From NCBI GenBank assembly GCA_022565695.1, contig JAIUME010000007.1:158040-222039 (forward strand): a DNA stretch of 64,000 nucleotides. Reading direction: 5' to 3'. Shown one piece after another: positions 45,602 to 55,981 of the stretch (the stretch's first letter is position 1; the number at the start of each line of letters is the position of its first letter). The position numbers were made by a program, and so were the translations under genes. Origin of the DNA: Alcanivorax sp. (GTDB lineage: Bacteria > Pseudomonadota > Gammaproteobacteria > Pseudomonadales > Alcanivoracaceae). The notes beneath the pieces are model-generated. The model was not told the DNA's origin. It was given only the letters and a program-made list of their open reading frames with translations, and ran no database searches.

Positions 45602-46249
45602 TCAGGCCGGCGTTTCGATGGCGATGTCGCGCAGCAGCAACACCGCTTGCGTGCGGTTACGCACACCCAGCTTGCGCAGGATGGCCGTCATGTGGGCCTT
45701 CACTGTGGCTTCCGACACTTCAAGTTCGATGGCGATGACTTTATTGGCCATGCCTTCCAGCAGCATGCCCAGCACCCGGAACTGTTGCGGTGTCAGGCTG
45801 CGTATTCGTTTGATCAATTCCTGCTGACTGGCGGATGCTGCAACGGCGGTGCTGTGTCGTGCCACCGGGGGCAGCCATGTCTCGCCGCCGAGGATGTGTT
45901 TCATGGCGTCTGTCATGGTGTCCAGGTTGCTGGACTTGGGAATAAAGCCATTGGCGCCGAAGCCGATGGCGCGCTGCATGACATCCGCCTCATCGCTGGC
46001 GGAAATGACCACCAGGGGCGTGTTCTGATACTGCTCACGCAGATAAATGACCGCCGAAAAACCATGGGTGCCCGGCATGTGCAGATCCAGCAGCAACAGA
46101 CTGAAAACACGCTGCTGCTCGACCAGGGTCTGCAGGGCGGCCAGTGAGTCTGCCTCCTCGATGGGGGCATCAGGAAACGCTGCCGTGACCGCCTGGCGAA
46201 GGGCGGCGCGGAACAACGGGTGGTCGTCGGCGATCAGTATCGGATCCAT
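45602..46249 (-). CDS. crbR: LuxR/NarL-type response regulator, CrbR/ErdR type
   Basis: 215 residues from ATG 46249 (MDPILIADDHPLFRAAL); ATG 46261 is an alternative. The receiver has the acidic pair ADD at 7-9, phospho-Asp55 in LLLLDLHMPG, and Lys in FIPKSS. The C-terminal LuxR helix-turn-helix is LTPQQFRVLGMLLEGMANKVIAIELEVSEATVKAHMTAILRKLGVRNRTQAVLL. Homologues activate acs and related acetate genes. It lies downstream of acs on the same strand and converges with the sensor kinase gene, 13 bp apart. Confidence 0.92.
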   Translation of the reverse strand: MDPILIADDHPLFRAALRQAVTAAFPDAPIEEADSLAALQTLVEQQRVFSLLLLDLHMPGTHGFSAVIYLREQYQNTPLVVISASDEADVMQRAIGFGANGFIPKSSNLDTMTDAMKHILGGETWLPPVARHSTAVAASASQQELIKRIRSLTPQQFRVLGMLLEGMANKVIAIELEVSEATVKAHMTAILRKLGVRNRTQAVLLLRDIAIETPA

Positions 46250-46284
46250 GTTCCAGACCATGCCATAAAACAGCGTTACAGGGA

Positions 46285-46322
46285 AAAGGAAAACGTTGCC
46301 GGGCGGTGCAGTGCCCGGCAAC
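46285..46322 (-). terminator. Terminator between acs and the response regulator
   Basis: GTTGCCGGGC (46295-46304) pairs with GCCCGGCAAC (46313-46322), 10 bp perfect. On the - strand the stem is followed by GTTTTCCTTTT. It lies 10 bp after the acs stop codon, so crbR depends on read-through or on its own promoter. Confidence 0.75.
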
Positions 46323-46331
46323 ACAAGGGCG

Positions 46332-48341
46332 TCAGTGGTCGGTGGGGCGGTTCATGCGCGAGGCGATCAATTCGGGCACCACCGCCGGATCGGCGAGGGT
46401 AGAGACGTCACCAAGACTATCGTGCTCGTTGGCAGCAATCTTGCGCAGAATGCGGCGCATGATCTTGCCGGAGCGGGTCTTGGGCAGCCCCGGCGCCCAC
46501 TGGATCAGGTCCGGTGAGGCAATCGGGCCGATCTCGCGGCGCACCCATTGGCGCAGCTCTTCTCGCAAGACGTCACTGGCAACACTGTCGTGGGTCAGCG
46601 AGACAAACACATAGATGCCCTGGCCCTTGATGTCATGGGGGTAACCCACCACAGCGGCTTCAGCCACACGGGGGTGAGACACCAGCGCGGACTCGATTTC
46701 AGCGGTGCCCATGCGGTGGCCGGACACATTGAGTACGTCGTCCACGCGCCCGGTAATCCAGAAGTCGCCATCGGCATCGCGGCGCGCGCCGTCGCCGGTG
46801 CAGTAACACCCCGGGAAGGTGGTGAAGTAGGTTTCGGCAAAGCGCTCATGGTCGCCCCACAGTGTGCGCATCTGCGCCGGCCAGCTGTCCAGGATCACCA
46901 GATTGCCTTCGCCGGGGCCTTCGATGAGCGCGCCGTCGTTGTCCACGAGCGCCGGCTGGATGCCGAAGAAAGGCCGCATGGCGGCACCGGGTTTGGTGGC
47001 CACGGCGCCGGGCAGCGGCGCGATCATGACGCCGCCGGTTTCCGTCTGCCACCAGGTATCCGTCAGGGCCGCGTTGCCATGGCCCACCTGATCATGGAAC
47101 CAGCGCCAGGCGGCGGGGTTGATGGGTTCGCCTGCGGTGGCCAGCAGCTTCAGGCTATGCCGCTTACTCTTCGCCAGCGGCGCGTCGCCGTCGGCCATCA
47201 GCGCGCGGATCGCGGTGGGTGCTGTGTACACGGTGTCGACGCTGAACTTGTCGATGATCTGGCCCAGCCGCGCTGCGTCCGGATAATTCGGCAGCCCCTC
47301 GCTCATGACGCAGGTGGCGCCGTTGGCCAGTGGCCCGTAGACCAGATAGGTATGACCGGTGATCCAGCCGATATCGGCGGTACACCAGTAGATGTCGCCC
47401 GGGTGGTAATCGAACACCATCTGGTGGGTCAGTGACGCGTAGACCAGATAGCCACCGGTGCTGTGCAGCACGCCTTTGGGTTTTCCGGTGGAGCCGGAGG
47501 TATAGAGAATGAACAACGGGTCTTCGGCATTCATGCTGACCGGCGCGCAGACATCACTCACTTCACCCATGGCGTCGCGATAGTCCACATCACGCCCGGC
47601 TTCCCAGTTAATATCCGCGCCGGTGTGGCGAATCACCAGTACCTTTTCGACAACACAGGCCTCCTTGCGTTGCAGTGCCTGATCCACGTTGTCCTTGAGC
47701 GGGATGGTGCGGCCACCGCGCAGCCCTTCGTCGGCGGTAATCACGACCCGGCTGCCGCAATCAGCAATACGCCCAGCCAGCGCTTCCGGCGAAAAACCGC
47801 CGAATACCACGGAATGAATGGCGCCAATGCGAGCGCAGGCGAGCATGGCAAACAGGGCTTCCGGAATCATCGGCAGATACAGCGTCACCCGATCGCCCCG
47901 GCGCACACCCAGGCCTTTCAGTACGTTGGCAAGCCGACAGGTTTCCTGGTGCAGCATGCGGTAGCTGATTTCCCGGTGTCCCCGTGACGGGTCGGCGTGG
48001 GGCGTATCCGGCTCCCACAGAATGGCAGGTTGATCAGCGCGCTGTGCCAGATGCCGGTCGATGCAGTTGACGCTGGCATTGAGGCTGCCATCGGCAAACC
48101 AGCGGCTATAGAGATTGTCCCGCTGCCAGGAGATGTCGCGCACCTGTTGTGGTGCCGTATCCCAGGTCAGGCGTGCGGCCTGCTCGCCCCAGAAGGCATC
48201 AGGGGTCTCGATGCTTCGCTGATAGAGCTGTTGATACTCCTGTTCGCCAATCCAGGCATTACGCAGGAAGTGGTCCTTGATCGGGACGGCGGACGAGGCG
48301 TCCGCCGTATCCGGGAACGGGGCAGTGCTGTGAGCGGCCAT
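46332..48341 (-). CDS. acs: Acetyl-CoA synthetase
   Basis: Activates acetate to acetyl-CoA through acetyl-AMP. It has 669 residues from ATG 48341 (GGAGAGGATG upstream); 18 more upstream codons are not conserved. N-terminal [17 protein letters not shown], the P-loop [23 protein letters not shown], the adenylate motif [10 protein letters not shown], and the regulatory lysine motif [17 protein letters not shown], whose lysine is acetylated in homologues. It lies upstream of crbR and opposite the DcaP-like porin gene, with a 253-bp divergent spacer. Confidence 0.97.
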   Translation of the reverse strand: MAAHSTAPFPDTADASSAVPIKDHFLRNAWIGEQEYQQLYQRSIETPDAFWGEQAARLTWDTAPQQVRDISWQRDNLYSRWFADGSLNASVNCIDRHLAQRADQPAILWEPDTPHADPSRGHREISYRMLHQETCRLANVLKGLGVRRGDRVTLYLPMIPEALFAMLACARIGAIHSVVFGGFSPEALAGRIADCGSRVVITADEGLRGGRTIPLKDNVDQALQRKEACVVEKVLVIRHTGADINWEAGRDVDYRDAMGEVSDVCAPVSMNAEDPLFILYTSGSTGKPKGVLHSTGGYLVYASLTHQMVFDYHPGDIYWCTADIGWITGHTYLVYGPLANGATCVMSEGLPNYPDAARLGQIIDKFSVDTVYTAPTAIRALMADGDAPLAKSKRHSLKLLATAGEPINPAAWRWFHDQVGHGNAALTDTWWQTETGGVMIAPLPGAVATKPGAAMRPFFGIQPALVDNDGALIEGPGEGNLVILDSWPAQMRTLWGDHERFAETYFTTFPGCYCTGDGARRDADGDFWITGRVDDVLNVSGHRMGTAEIESALVSHPRVAEAAVVGYPHDIKGQGIYVFVSLTHDSVASDVLREELRQWVRREIGPIASPDLIQWAPGLPKTRSGKIMRRILRKIAANEHDSLGDVSTLADPAVVPELIASRMNRPTDH

Positions 48342-48594
48342 GGGGCATCCTCTCCGTGATCCCTCTCGGTAAGAAGGGTGTTGATCGTTGAGCATGAGTC
48401 TGCGCCGCCGCAGGGGTGTGCAGAATTAGACTTTGGTGGCAGCTGCAAACCCTGTCACAGCGGCAGATGCCCTGGATTTTCGGGGCTTTCGGGACGGCGG
48501 CCCCGGGCGTCATCTGGCGTTAGACCTTTTGCCAATAGGCGCAGCGTGAAGGGGCGGGTCAGTCTGGGTGAAGACAACTCAGGAGGACCGCATA

Positions 48595-49806
48595 ATGAAA
48601 ACAACCCTGCCTTACGCCGCACTGGCAGCCGCCATTACCTTCAGCGCTGCAGCATCAGCGCAGACGCCCTCGACTCAGGGTGGCCAGTCAATGGAAGAGC
48701 GGCTTGCCGCGCTCGAGACACGCATTGCCGCCACGACCCAGGTACAGTTCGGCGGTTATATCAAACTGGATGGCCAGGTCAGCCGCTACACTGACGGCAC
48801 GCGGGCGACGGCGTTGATCGGCGATGAATTCCTTGTGCCCGGCACCATTCCCGTGGGCGGCGCCGGCGGCGGCGCCGTCACCGACTTCCACGCCAAGGAA
48901 AGCCGCTTCTGGCTGCGCAGCAACACCGACACCGACTACGGTGTGTTGGGCGCCTATATTGAACTCGACTTCCTCACCCAGTCCATGGGCGACGAACGCA
49001 TCACCAACAGCTATGCGCCACGGATCCGACACGCCTATGCCACCTTCGGGGACATGCTGTTTGGCCAGACCTGGTCCGCGTTCTTTGATGTCAGCGCCTT
49101 GCCGGATCTGCTCGACTTCGTCGGTCCGGTGGGTACCACACTGGTGCGTCAGGCGCAGGTACGTTACAGCCCGGGGCAGTGGGATATCTCGCTGGAAAAT
49201 CCGTCGTCCACGCTTTATGACACCAATGGCCTGATCGGCAATCCGACAACACTGGACGACAACCGGTATCCGGATCTGATCGTGCGTTACCGCGTGCCGC
49301 TGGAAGGTGCCAACCTGAGCATTGCGGCGATGGGGCGCGAGCTGGCCTACCGGGATGGCACAAGCCGTGAAAGCGAATTTGGTTACGGTGTGAGTATCGC
49401 CAGCAAATGGATGCTGGGTGATACCGGCAACGATATTCGCGCGCAGCTGGTCGGGGGTAAAGGGGTCGGGCGCTATCTGGGCCTGAATGCATTCCGGGCG
49501 GGCGAGATCCAGGCAGATGGCAATATCGAACTGATCGACACCTGGAGCGCGATGGTGGCCTACCGGCATCTCTGGAGCGATCAGTGGCGCTCCAGTGTGG
49601 CGCTGTCAGTCGCAGGCGCGGATAACCCCGACACCGTAGCGGGCACGACACCGAAGGCGTACCGCACAAGCCATGTCAATCTGATCTACTCACCGGCGCC
49701 GCGTCTTGATCTGGGCGGCGAAGTGATCTGGGGGCAACGCGAAAACGAAGACGGACAGCGCGGCGAAGTTGGCCGAGTACAGCTTTCAGCCAAGCTTGCG
49801 TTCTAG
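48595..49806 (+). CDS. DcaP-like outer-membrane porin
   Basis: 403 residues from ATG 48595 (AGGAGG directly upstream). Signal peptide MKTTLPYAALAAAITFSAAASAQ. A short coiled coil (SMEERLAALETRIAATTQVQ) precedes the barrel, which begins FGGYIKLDGQVSRY, as in the trimeric DcaP family that takes up small acids. AKESRFWLRSNTDTDYGVLGAYIELDF and HAYATFGDMLFGQTWSAFFD are typical; it ends VGRVQLSAKLAF. Placed beside acs, it may admit acetate or other short acids; this is inferred. Confidence 0.88.
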   Translation: MKTTLPYAALAAAITFSAAASAQTPSTQGGQSMEERLAALETRIAATTQVQFGGYIKLDGQVSRYTDGTRATALIGDEFLVPGTIPVGGAGGGAVTDFHAKESRFWLRSNTDTDYGVLGAYIELDFLTQSMGDERITNSYAPRIRHAYATFGDMLFGQTWSAFFDVSALPDLLDFVGPVGTTLVRQAQVRYSPGQWDISLENPSSTLYDTNGLIGNPTTLDDNRYPDLIVRYRVPLEGANLSIAAMGRELAYRDGTSRESEFGYGVSIASKWMLGDTGNDIRAQLVGGKGVGRYLGLNAFRAGEIQADGNIELIDTWSAMVAYRHLWSDQWRSSVALSVAGADNPDTVAGTTPKAYRTSHVNLIYSPAPRLDLGGEVIWGQRENEDGQRGEVGRVQLSAKLAF

Positions 49807-49834
49807 ACATCTCGCGTTCCAAAACCCACGCTCC

Positions 49835-49866
49835 AAAAAAAGGGCAGCCCGTCGGCTGCCCTTTTT
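49835..49866. terminator. Bidirectional terminator between the porin gene and ectC
   Basis: AAAAAAAGGGCAGCC and GGCTGCCCTTTTT flank a CGTC loop (9-bp GC stem at 49841-49849 / 49854-49862). A-run before and T-run after make it work for both converging genes. Confidence 0.9.
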
Positions 49867-49904
49867 GCTGTCTGCGTCTGCCCCATGGCGGTCGGGGCAT
49901 CACA

Positions 49905-50309
49905 TCAATCCGTGACGGGCTCGGCGTCCAGTGCGTAGACGCCGTTCTCGTCGTGCACTTCCTTGCCGTGCAGGGGCGGGTTGAAGGCGCAGGCCAACTG
50001 CATGTCGGACGTGGCCCGCAGCAGATGCTCGTCGTGCTTGTCGAGGATATAGACAGTGCCCGGCTTGATCGGATGGATCTTGCCGTCTGCCAGTGTTTCC
50101 ACTTCGCCCTCACCGGAAATGCAATAGACCGTTTCCAGATGATTCTGATACCAGATATGGGTTTCGGTGCCAGCAAAGATAGTGGTGATGTGGAATGAGA
50201 AGCCCATGCCGTCATCTTTCAATGACAGGCGGACAGATTCCCAGTTGCCGTTCTCGGCCTTTACCGCGCGATCAGTCTTGCGGGCGTCTTCCAGTGTTCG
50301 AACGATCAT
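49905..50309 (-). CDS. ectC: L-ectoine synthase
   Basis: Cyclises N-gamma-acetyl-diaminobutyrate to the compatible solute ectoine. The 134-residue cupin has the family N terminus [59 protein letters not shown] and metal-site region [15 protein letters not shown]. It is last in ectR-ectA-ectB-ectC, 119 bp after ectB, with a hairpin in the gap. Confidence 0.97.
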   Translation of the reverse strand: MIVRTLEDARKTDRAVKAENGNWESVRLSLKDDGMGFSFHITTIFAGTETHIWYQNHLETVYCISGEGEVETLADGKIHPIKPGTVYILDKHDEHLLRATSDMQLACAFNPPLHGKEVHDENGVYALDAEPVTD

Positions 50310-50332
50310 GGATCGTGCTCCCTGAATCAGGT

Positions 50333-50375
50333 CGCCTCTCCCGGGAGGTGTAACGCTGCGGTTACGGGAGAGGCG
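50333..50375 (-). other. Hairpin in the ectB-ectC gap
   Basis: CGCCTCTCCCG and CGGGAGAGGCG (11 bp perfect, 50333-50343 / 50365-50375) lie in the ectB-ectC spacer, with a weak inner TAAC/GTTA pair. No T-run follows in the - direction, so it is more likely an mRNA-stability or processing element than a terminator. Confidence 0.5.
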
Positions 50376-50428
50376 GGGTTGAATCGTGTTGTCGGGGCGC
50401 AGCGCCCCGGGGCATCATGCCGGGCCGA

Positions 50429-51763
<1,335 letters not shown>

Positions 51764-51793
51764 TCAATTCATGTATATCAGATGCAATGACGT

Positions 51794-52339
51794 TCAGGCG
51801 TCATCACGGTTGAACGGGCCGATGCGCAGCAGGTGCTCATCGTTGTGCTCGCCGGCAAAATGCAGGCGGCTGTCGAAGAAGATGAACTCTTCGGTCGGCA
51901 TGCGGCGCGCATAGGCGAAGCTGCGGAACATGCCCCAGGACGCTTCATTGTCCGGCGTGATGGTGGTTTCGATGAACTGCACGTCGGCGCATTCGTCACG
52001 CTGCAGTATTTCCGCCAGCATGCGCTTGGCCAGGCCCTTGCCGCGGGCTTTTTCGTGCACGGCCACCTGCCATACGAACAGCACGTTCTGCTGCTTGGGC
52101 GGGATGTAGCCGGAGATGAAGCCGACCAGATCGCCATCCATCTCTGCGGCGACACAGGTGTCGGCAAAGTGGGTGCACTGCAACAGATTGCAGTAGGTCG
52201 AGTTCTCATCCAGCGGCTTGCACTCGCTGATCAGCTTGTGCAGTCGCGAACCATCCTGGCTCTCCGGCTTGCGCAGCAGGATGTCATCCTGTTGCGGGGC
52301 CGCGGGTGTGTCGTTCTTGTCTACTTTGTCTGCAAGCAT
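51794..52339 (-). CDS. ectA: L-2,4-diaminobutyric acid acetyltransferase
   Basis: A GNAT acetyltransferase that adds the acetyl group to diaminobutyrate. It has 181 residues. ILLRKPESQDGSRLHKLISECKPLDENSTYCNLLQCTHFADTCVAAE and the acetyl-CoA loop VHEKARGKGLAKRMLAEIL are diagnostic, as is FIETTITPDNEASWGMFRSFA. It starts 5 bp after the ectR stop, so the regulator and the enzymes share one transcript. Confidence 0.97.
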   Translation of the reverse strand: MLADKVDKNDTPAAPQQDDILLRKPESQDGSRLHKLISECKPLDENSTYCNLLQCTHFADTCVAAEMDGDLVGFISGYIPPKQQNVLFVWQVAVHEKARGKGLAKRMLAEILQRDECADVQFIETTITPDNEASWGMFRSFAYARRMPTEEFIFFDSRLHFAGEHNDEHLLRIGPFNRDDA

Positions 52340-52344
52340 AGTGA

Positions 52345-52896
52345 TTACTTTCTGGTCGCTTCGGAAACAGGGTGTTGGGTCGGCGCCTGGCGTCGACGTT
52401 GTTCGTTGATGTCCGTGGCGGGCTGGGCCCGGTCCATGGCGCCGAGATCGAGCACCGGTGAGGCGTCAATGTCGTCAGCGTTCATCATGGCGGCTACGCG
52501 CTGAAGAGAGCTCAGGATCAATGATTGCTCCCAATCGTCGAGGCTGGCGAACCGTGAGATGAACTCTTCCTGCAGTGGCGTCGGTGCGCGCGCCAGCAGT
52601 TCGGTACCCGCCTCGGTCAGGTGTGCGTAGACCCGCCGCTTGTCGGTGGAGCCCCGTAGCCGCTGAATCAGCTCGCGTTTCTCCAGCCGGTCGAGAATGG
52701 TGGTGATGGTCGCCTGGCTCAGGGAGACCTCATCGGCGATGTCGCCCATGGTCATCTCGCCCTGGCGGGCAATCGCCTGCATCACGAGGAGCTGCGGGGC
52801 GGTAAGCCCGGCAATCTTGCTCAGTCGGCGCGAATACATGTCTGTCGCGCGGATGATCCTGCGTAATGCAATCAACACTTCGTCATGCCTCGCCAT
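52345..52896 (-). CDS. ectR: MarR-family regulator of ectoine genes (EctR-like)
   Basis: A winged-helix MarR-type repressor. It has 183 residues from ATG 52896; ATG 52950 gives 201 and neither has a strong ribosome-binding site. The DNA-binding core is SKIAGLTAPQLLVMQAIARQGEMTMGDIADEVSLSQATITTILDRLEKRELIQRLRGSTDKRRVYAHLTEAG. EctR proteins repress ectABC at low salt in other halophiles. Here it is first in the operon, so it probably also controls itself. Confidence 0.92.
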   Translation of the reverse strand: MARHDEVLIALRRIIRATDMYSRRLSKIAGLTAPQLLVMQAIARQGEMTMGDIADEVSLSQATITTILDRLEKRELIQRLRGSTDKRRVYAHLTEAGTELLARAPTPLQEEFISRFASLDDWEQSLILSSLQRVAAMMNADDIDASPVLDLGAMDRAQPATDINEQRRRQAPTQHPVSEATRK

Positions 52897-53057
52897 AGCT
52901 GTAGATGCTCTCGACAGTAAGTAAAAAGTCTGGGCTTTTGATTTGATCATTTAGCTGTGAAACCTTACATAAACCCGTACATCGTGCAGTAAAAGCACTG
53001 TAAAACAGGGTTTTCAGGCTTCGCCGTGAACATCTTTGTCAATGAAAACGGGGACAT

Positions 53058-53086
53058 AGCATAGCGCCCTAAAGGTTAGATGTCAA
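53058..53086 (-). promoter_or_regulatory. Near-consensus sigma-70 promoter of ectRABC
   Basis: On the - strand TTGACA (53081-53086) and TATGCT (53058-53063) are 17 bp apart. Transcription would start about 53051, leaving a leader of 100-155 nt. The strong sequence fits a repressor-controlled operon. The full gene-free stretch 52951-53570 otherwise holds the folE2 leader; a small open frame at 53108-53401 has no supporting features. Confidence 0.7.
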
Positions 53087-53501
53087 AATAATAGAGGTCT
53101 TAGCATAATGCCCTGCAGTAACGGGGCGGCCAGGCGGGTTCAGGGCTGCGTCCCACGGCGGTGTGTTATTTCACCGATCAGTGATATGCAAAGACTTGAT
53201 GATGGTGATAGCCAGATACTGTCGTTGACGCTGCAGGCCCCGTATTCCGGTCATCACGGAATATTCAGGCCGGCTGGCGCGGGGCTGGCGGCTGGAGGTC
53301 GCTTGAAACCCGGGACCTTCGGCCCGATTCTTCGCGGTGTGACGCGCCAGTGCAGGAGCGCTCCGGGAAAGCCCGAAACCGGTTGTAGCAAGGGCCGATA
53401 GCAGCGGTTAAGTCCCCACGGAAAGTCGGTCAATATATCGGCGCTTTTCTGGTAGACTTGCCGGCCCCCGAGTGACCAGCGCAGGTGCGGCTCTCTTTTT
53501 G

Positions 53502-53536
53502 CCGGCCTTTTGCCGGGTTTTTCATGCCCGGTTTTT
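53502..53536 (+). promoter_or_regulatory. Possible attenuator in the folE2 leader
   Basis: CCGGG and CCCGG (53513-53517 / 53527-53531) followed by five T look like a small terminator 35 bp before folE2. CCGGC and GCCGG (53502-53506 / 53512-53516) form an overlapping, mutually exclusive hairpin. The stems are short, so this is tentative. Confidence 0.3.
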
Positions 53537-53570
53537 GACAGGCTTGGCCCCGTGACCGACGGAGATCCAG

Positions 53571-54527
53571 ATGAAACGCGAAAATGGTGCAACAGTGCAC
53601 ACCATGCCGGATGTAGCCAGCACGGCGACCCGCAAGATCCATTCGAAGCTCGACTGGGTCGGCATGAGCGAGATTCACCTGCCAGCCCGTGTCAGTGACA
53701 GTGTGCACGGCGAGCGGCCTGTCAGCACATCCATCCAGGCATACGTCAATCTGGAAGACACCAGTGCCCGTGGCATCCATATGTCGCGCCTGTATCTGAT
53801 GCTGGAAGAAACATTCGGCGATCATGGTGTCAGCGCCTCATCCATCGAGGCGCTCCTGCGCAATTTTCTGTCGTCCCATGAGGGGCTCAGCTCCCGCGCT
53901 TTCGTGAAGCTGGATTTTGAGTACTCAGTGCGCCGCCGCTCTTTGAAGAGCAACTATGCCGGCTGGAAAAGCTATCCGGTGACGTTGGCCGGTACGCTGT
54001 GCAACGACGTACTCAGTATCGAGATGTCGGTGGAAGTGCCTTACTCGTCCACCTGCCCCTGTTCTGCAGCGCTGGCGCGACAACTGATTCAGGATGCATT
54101 CCGGGAGCAGTTCGGTGATGTCGGCACGATCAATGCCGAAGACGCAGCAGAGTGGCTGGGCACGGAGCAGGGCATTGTGGCGACGCCGCACAGCCAGCGC
54201 TCCGTGGCGCAAGTGCGGGTATTGCTGGATCATGCCGAGGATCGCGCGTTCCCCATTACGGCGATGATCGATCTGATCGAAGGTGCCCTGAAAACGCCGG
54301 TGCAGACAGCCGTCAAGCGGGAAGATGAGCAGGAATTCGCGCGCCTCAACGGCCAGAACCTGATGTTCTGCGAGGACGCTGCGCGGCGCTTGCAGGAGGT
54401 GCTGGATGCCGAGCCGGAGTACAAGGATTTCTGGCTGCGCGTGAATCACCTGGAAAGCTTGCATGCGCACAATGCTGTAGCGATTGTGACCAAGAATGTA
54501 GAAGGCGGTTATCTGCCGATTCCCTGA
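53571..54527 (+). CDS. folE2: GTP cyclohydrolase I type IB (FolE2), not strictly zinc dependent
   Basis: Makes 7,8-dihydroneopterin triphosphate from GTP for folate and queuosine. FolE2 replaces zinc-dependent FolE under zinc limitation in several bacteria and can use other metals. The 318 residues contain [11 protein letters not shown] near the N terminus, the catalytic region [20 protein letters not shown] (C162, C164), and a C-terminal [14 protein letters not shown] ... [19 protein letters not shown] segment with His residues. GGAG lies before the ATG. It is the left edge of the zinc-related region. I found no Zur-like palindrome directly upstream. Confidence 0.95.
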   Translation: MKRENGATVHTMPDVASTATRKIHSKLDWVGMSEIHLPARVSDSVHGERPVSTSIQAYVNLEDTSARGIHMSRLYLMLEETFGDHGVSASSIEALLRNFLSSHEGLSSRAFVKLDFEYSVRRRSLKSNYAGWKSYPVTLAGTLCNDVLSIEMSVEVPYSSTCPCSAALARQLIQDAFREQFGDVGTINAEDAAEWLGTEQGIVATPHSQRSVAQVRVLLDHAEDRAFPITAMIDLIEGALKTPVQTAVKREDEQEFARLNGQNLMFCEDAARRLQEVLDAEPEYKDFWLRVNHLESLHAHNAVAIVTKNVEGGYLPIP

Positions 54528-54539
54528 TGGCGATGTGAG

Positions 54540-54563
54540 ACGGCTGCCACCCGGCAGCCGTTT
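54540..54563 (+). terminator. Probable terminator of folE2
   Basis: ACGGCTGCC and GGCAGCCGT form a 9-bp stem with loop ACCC, 12 bases after the stop codon. The T-run is short (TTT), so efficiency is uncertain. Confidence 0.6.
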
Positions 54564-54577
54564 CGAAGCAGGCCGCT

Positions 54578-54616
54578 CACATCAGCAAACCACATCAGCA
54601 AATCAGATCAGCAAAG
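54578..54616. repeat. Three tandem 13-bp repeats
   Basis: CACATCAGCAAAC, CACATCAGCAAAT and CAGATCAGCAAAG. The last copy runs into the 3' end of the thioesterase gene. Confidence 0.8.
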
Positions 54617-55024
54617 CTTCTTCAGCAGATTGTCGGGCAGGGGGTGAGAGCTGTGGGTGCCGATTTTTGCGCACACCCAGATGATTTCGCCACGGCTCAG
54701 ACATTTATCCTCGCCCTCACGAAAGACAGCCAGTTCCCAGGTCAGGCTTGTGCGGCCGATGCGCCCCGGGCGCACCGCAATGTCGATGACTTCATCAAAG
54801 CGGATGGGGCCGAGATATTCCACCGACGACTTGATCAGATGGAAATCCAGCTGTTGCTCGGCAACCATCGCGTGATAGTCGAAATCCAGCTCGCGCAGAT
54901 ACTCGTTCAGCGCCACATCAAAGTAAGTCAGGTAATGCGCGTTGAAGACTACGCCCTGAGCGTCGATCTCGGAGTATCGAACGCGCAGGGCATGGCTGTA
55001 GGGGTAGTCATTGCGTTGTGTCAT
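54608..55024 (-). CDS. YbgC-like acyl-CoA thioesterase
   Basis: A 138-residue hot-dog thioesterase. The active-site motif RVRYSEIDAQGVVFNAHYLTYFDVALNEYLREL (Asp, then N-A-H-Y) is typical of the YbgC/4HBT group. KSSVEYLGPIRFDEVIDIAV and RTSLTWELAVFREGE complete the fold. The substrate is unknown. It follows the small outer-membrane protein gene by 14 bp on the same strand. Confidence 0.9.
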   Translation of the reverse strand: MTQRNDYPYSHALRVRYSEIDAQGVVFNAHYLTYFDVALNEYLRELDFDYHAMVAEQQLDFHLIKSSVEYLGPIRFDEVIDIAVRPGRIGRTSLTWELAVFREGEDKCLSRGEIIWVCAKIGTHSSHPLPDNLLKKLC

Positions 55025-55038
55025 CGGGCGCCCGGCGT

Positions 55039-55581
55039 TCAGAATCGACCGCCGACACCGACCGTGACATTGCTCAGCTTGCTGCTGCTGCGATCCACTG
55101 CGCGCAGGTATTCCAGTGTCAGATAGATGTTGCGGTCCAGATCCACATCAACACCGAGACCCATTGAGATGTCCTGATAGGAACGGCTGCTGCTGCCGGT
55201 GTGGCGCTCGGTGGTTTCGGCGCGGGTGGCGCCGAAGAGTCCGTAAGGGCGAACCGGTACGGTATTGGGGAATTGGGCCCGCAGGTAGGCGCCATAGTAG
55301 CGGTTCAGCTCCACTTTGCGACGCGTGCTGTCTTCAAAGGTGATGCGGTCGCTGCCGAGGCCCAGCGCGATGCGGCCTTCTGCGCCCAGTGTCTGCTGCG
55401 GGTTGATCCAGCCGCCGAATGAGAATTCAAGCGCCTCGACGCTGGCATCGTTATTGGCGCGACGGGGCTCCAGGCTGCCGAATACGTAACCGAGAGAGAC
55501 AAAGCCCGCCCCCTGAGCCAGTGAGGGGCTCGCCAGGGCCAGCAGGGAAAGCGCCAGTGCGGCTCGCAGGACAGTTTTCAT
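55039..55581 (-). CDS. Small outer-membrane beta-barrel protein
   Basis: 180 residues from ATG 55581, with a signal peptide MKTVLRAALALSLLALASPSLAQG. The mature part is an eight-strand-barrel-like protein: GFVSLGYVFGSLEPRR, LEFSFGGWINPQQTLGAEGRIALGLGSD, YYGAYLRAQFPNTVPVRPYGLFGATRA, DISMGLGVDVDLDRNIYLTLEYLRA, ending NVTVGVGGRF with terminal Phe. It belongs to the general outer-membrane beta-barrel domain group (OmpA/Opa-like). The role is unknown. Confidence 0.8.
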   Translation of the reverse strand: MKTVLRAALALSLLALASPSLAQGAGFVSLGYVFGSLEPRRANNDASVEALEFSFGGWINPQQTLGAEGRIALGLGSDRITFEDSTRRKVELNRYYGAYLRAQFPNTVPVRPYGLFGATRAETTERHTGSSSRSYQDISMGLGVDVDLDRNIYLTLEYLRAVDRSSSKLSNVTVGVGGRF

Positions 55582-55678
55582 GGTGACTCCGGTTGCTGGT
55601 CTTGGGTGGCTGGTCTGATAACGGTATCGGGAAAGCATTGTAGCGGACTTTGTCGGGCGGGCGAAGCGGTGTCAGTCT

Positions 55679-55954
55679 TCACTCACGCGATCTGTCGCGA
55701 TCTGTTTCGGGCGGCGTATCGTCATCGGTGGGCAGCGACGTCCCGGGCACCGGGTCGAAGCCGCCGGGGTGCCAGGGGTGGCACTTGCACAGGCGTTTCG
55801 CCGCCAGATAGCTGCCCTTGCAGCTGCCATGATGGATGATGGCCTGTTTGGCGTACTCGGAGCAGGTGGGGTAGAAACGGCACTGGTTGCCGATCCAGGG
55901 GCTGAGCAGGAACTGATAGCCCCGTATCAACAACAGCAGCAAGCGTTTAATCAT
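55679..55954 (-). CDS. yidD: YidD membrane-protein insertion efficiency factor
   Basis: A 91-residue Yid[40 protein letters not shown] and the cysteine-rich core [23 protein letters not shown], with an acidic tail. YidD assists YidC in membrane insertion and normally lies in rpmH-rnpA-yidD-yidC. Here it is 27 bp after cysS on the same strand, outside that context, so it may be a relocated or extra copy. Confidence 0.93.
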   Translation of the reverse strand: MIKRLLLLLIRGYQFLLSPWIGNQCRFYPTCSEYAKQAIIHHGSCKGSYLAAKRLCKCHPWHPGGFDPVPGTSLPTDDDTPPETDRDRSRE

Positions 55955-55981
55955 GACAAGACTCCCCGGCCGGTTGCAGCA

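Noticed and set aside
53108..53401. Small + strand open frame between ectR and folE2
   Set aside because: Lies where both promoters should be, lacks a ribosome-binding site, and its translation shows no secondary-structure pattern or motif.
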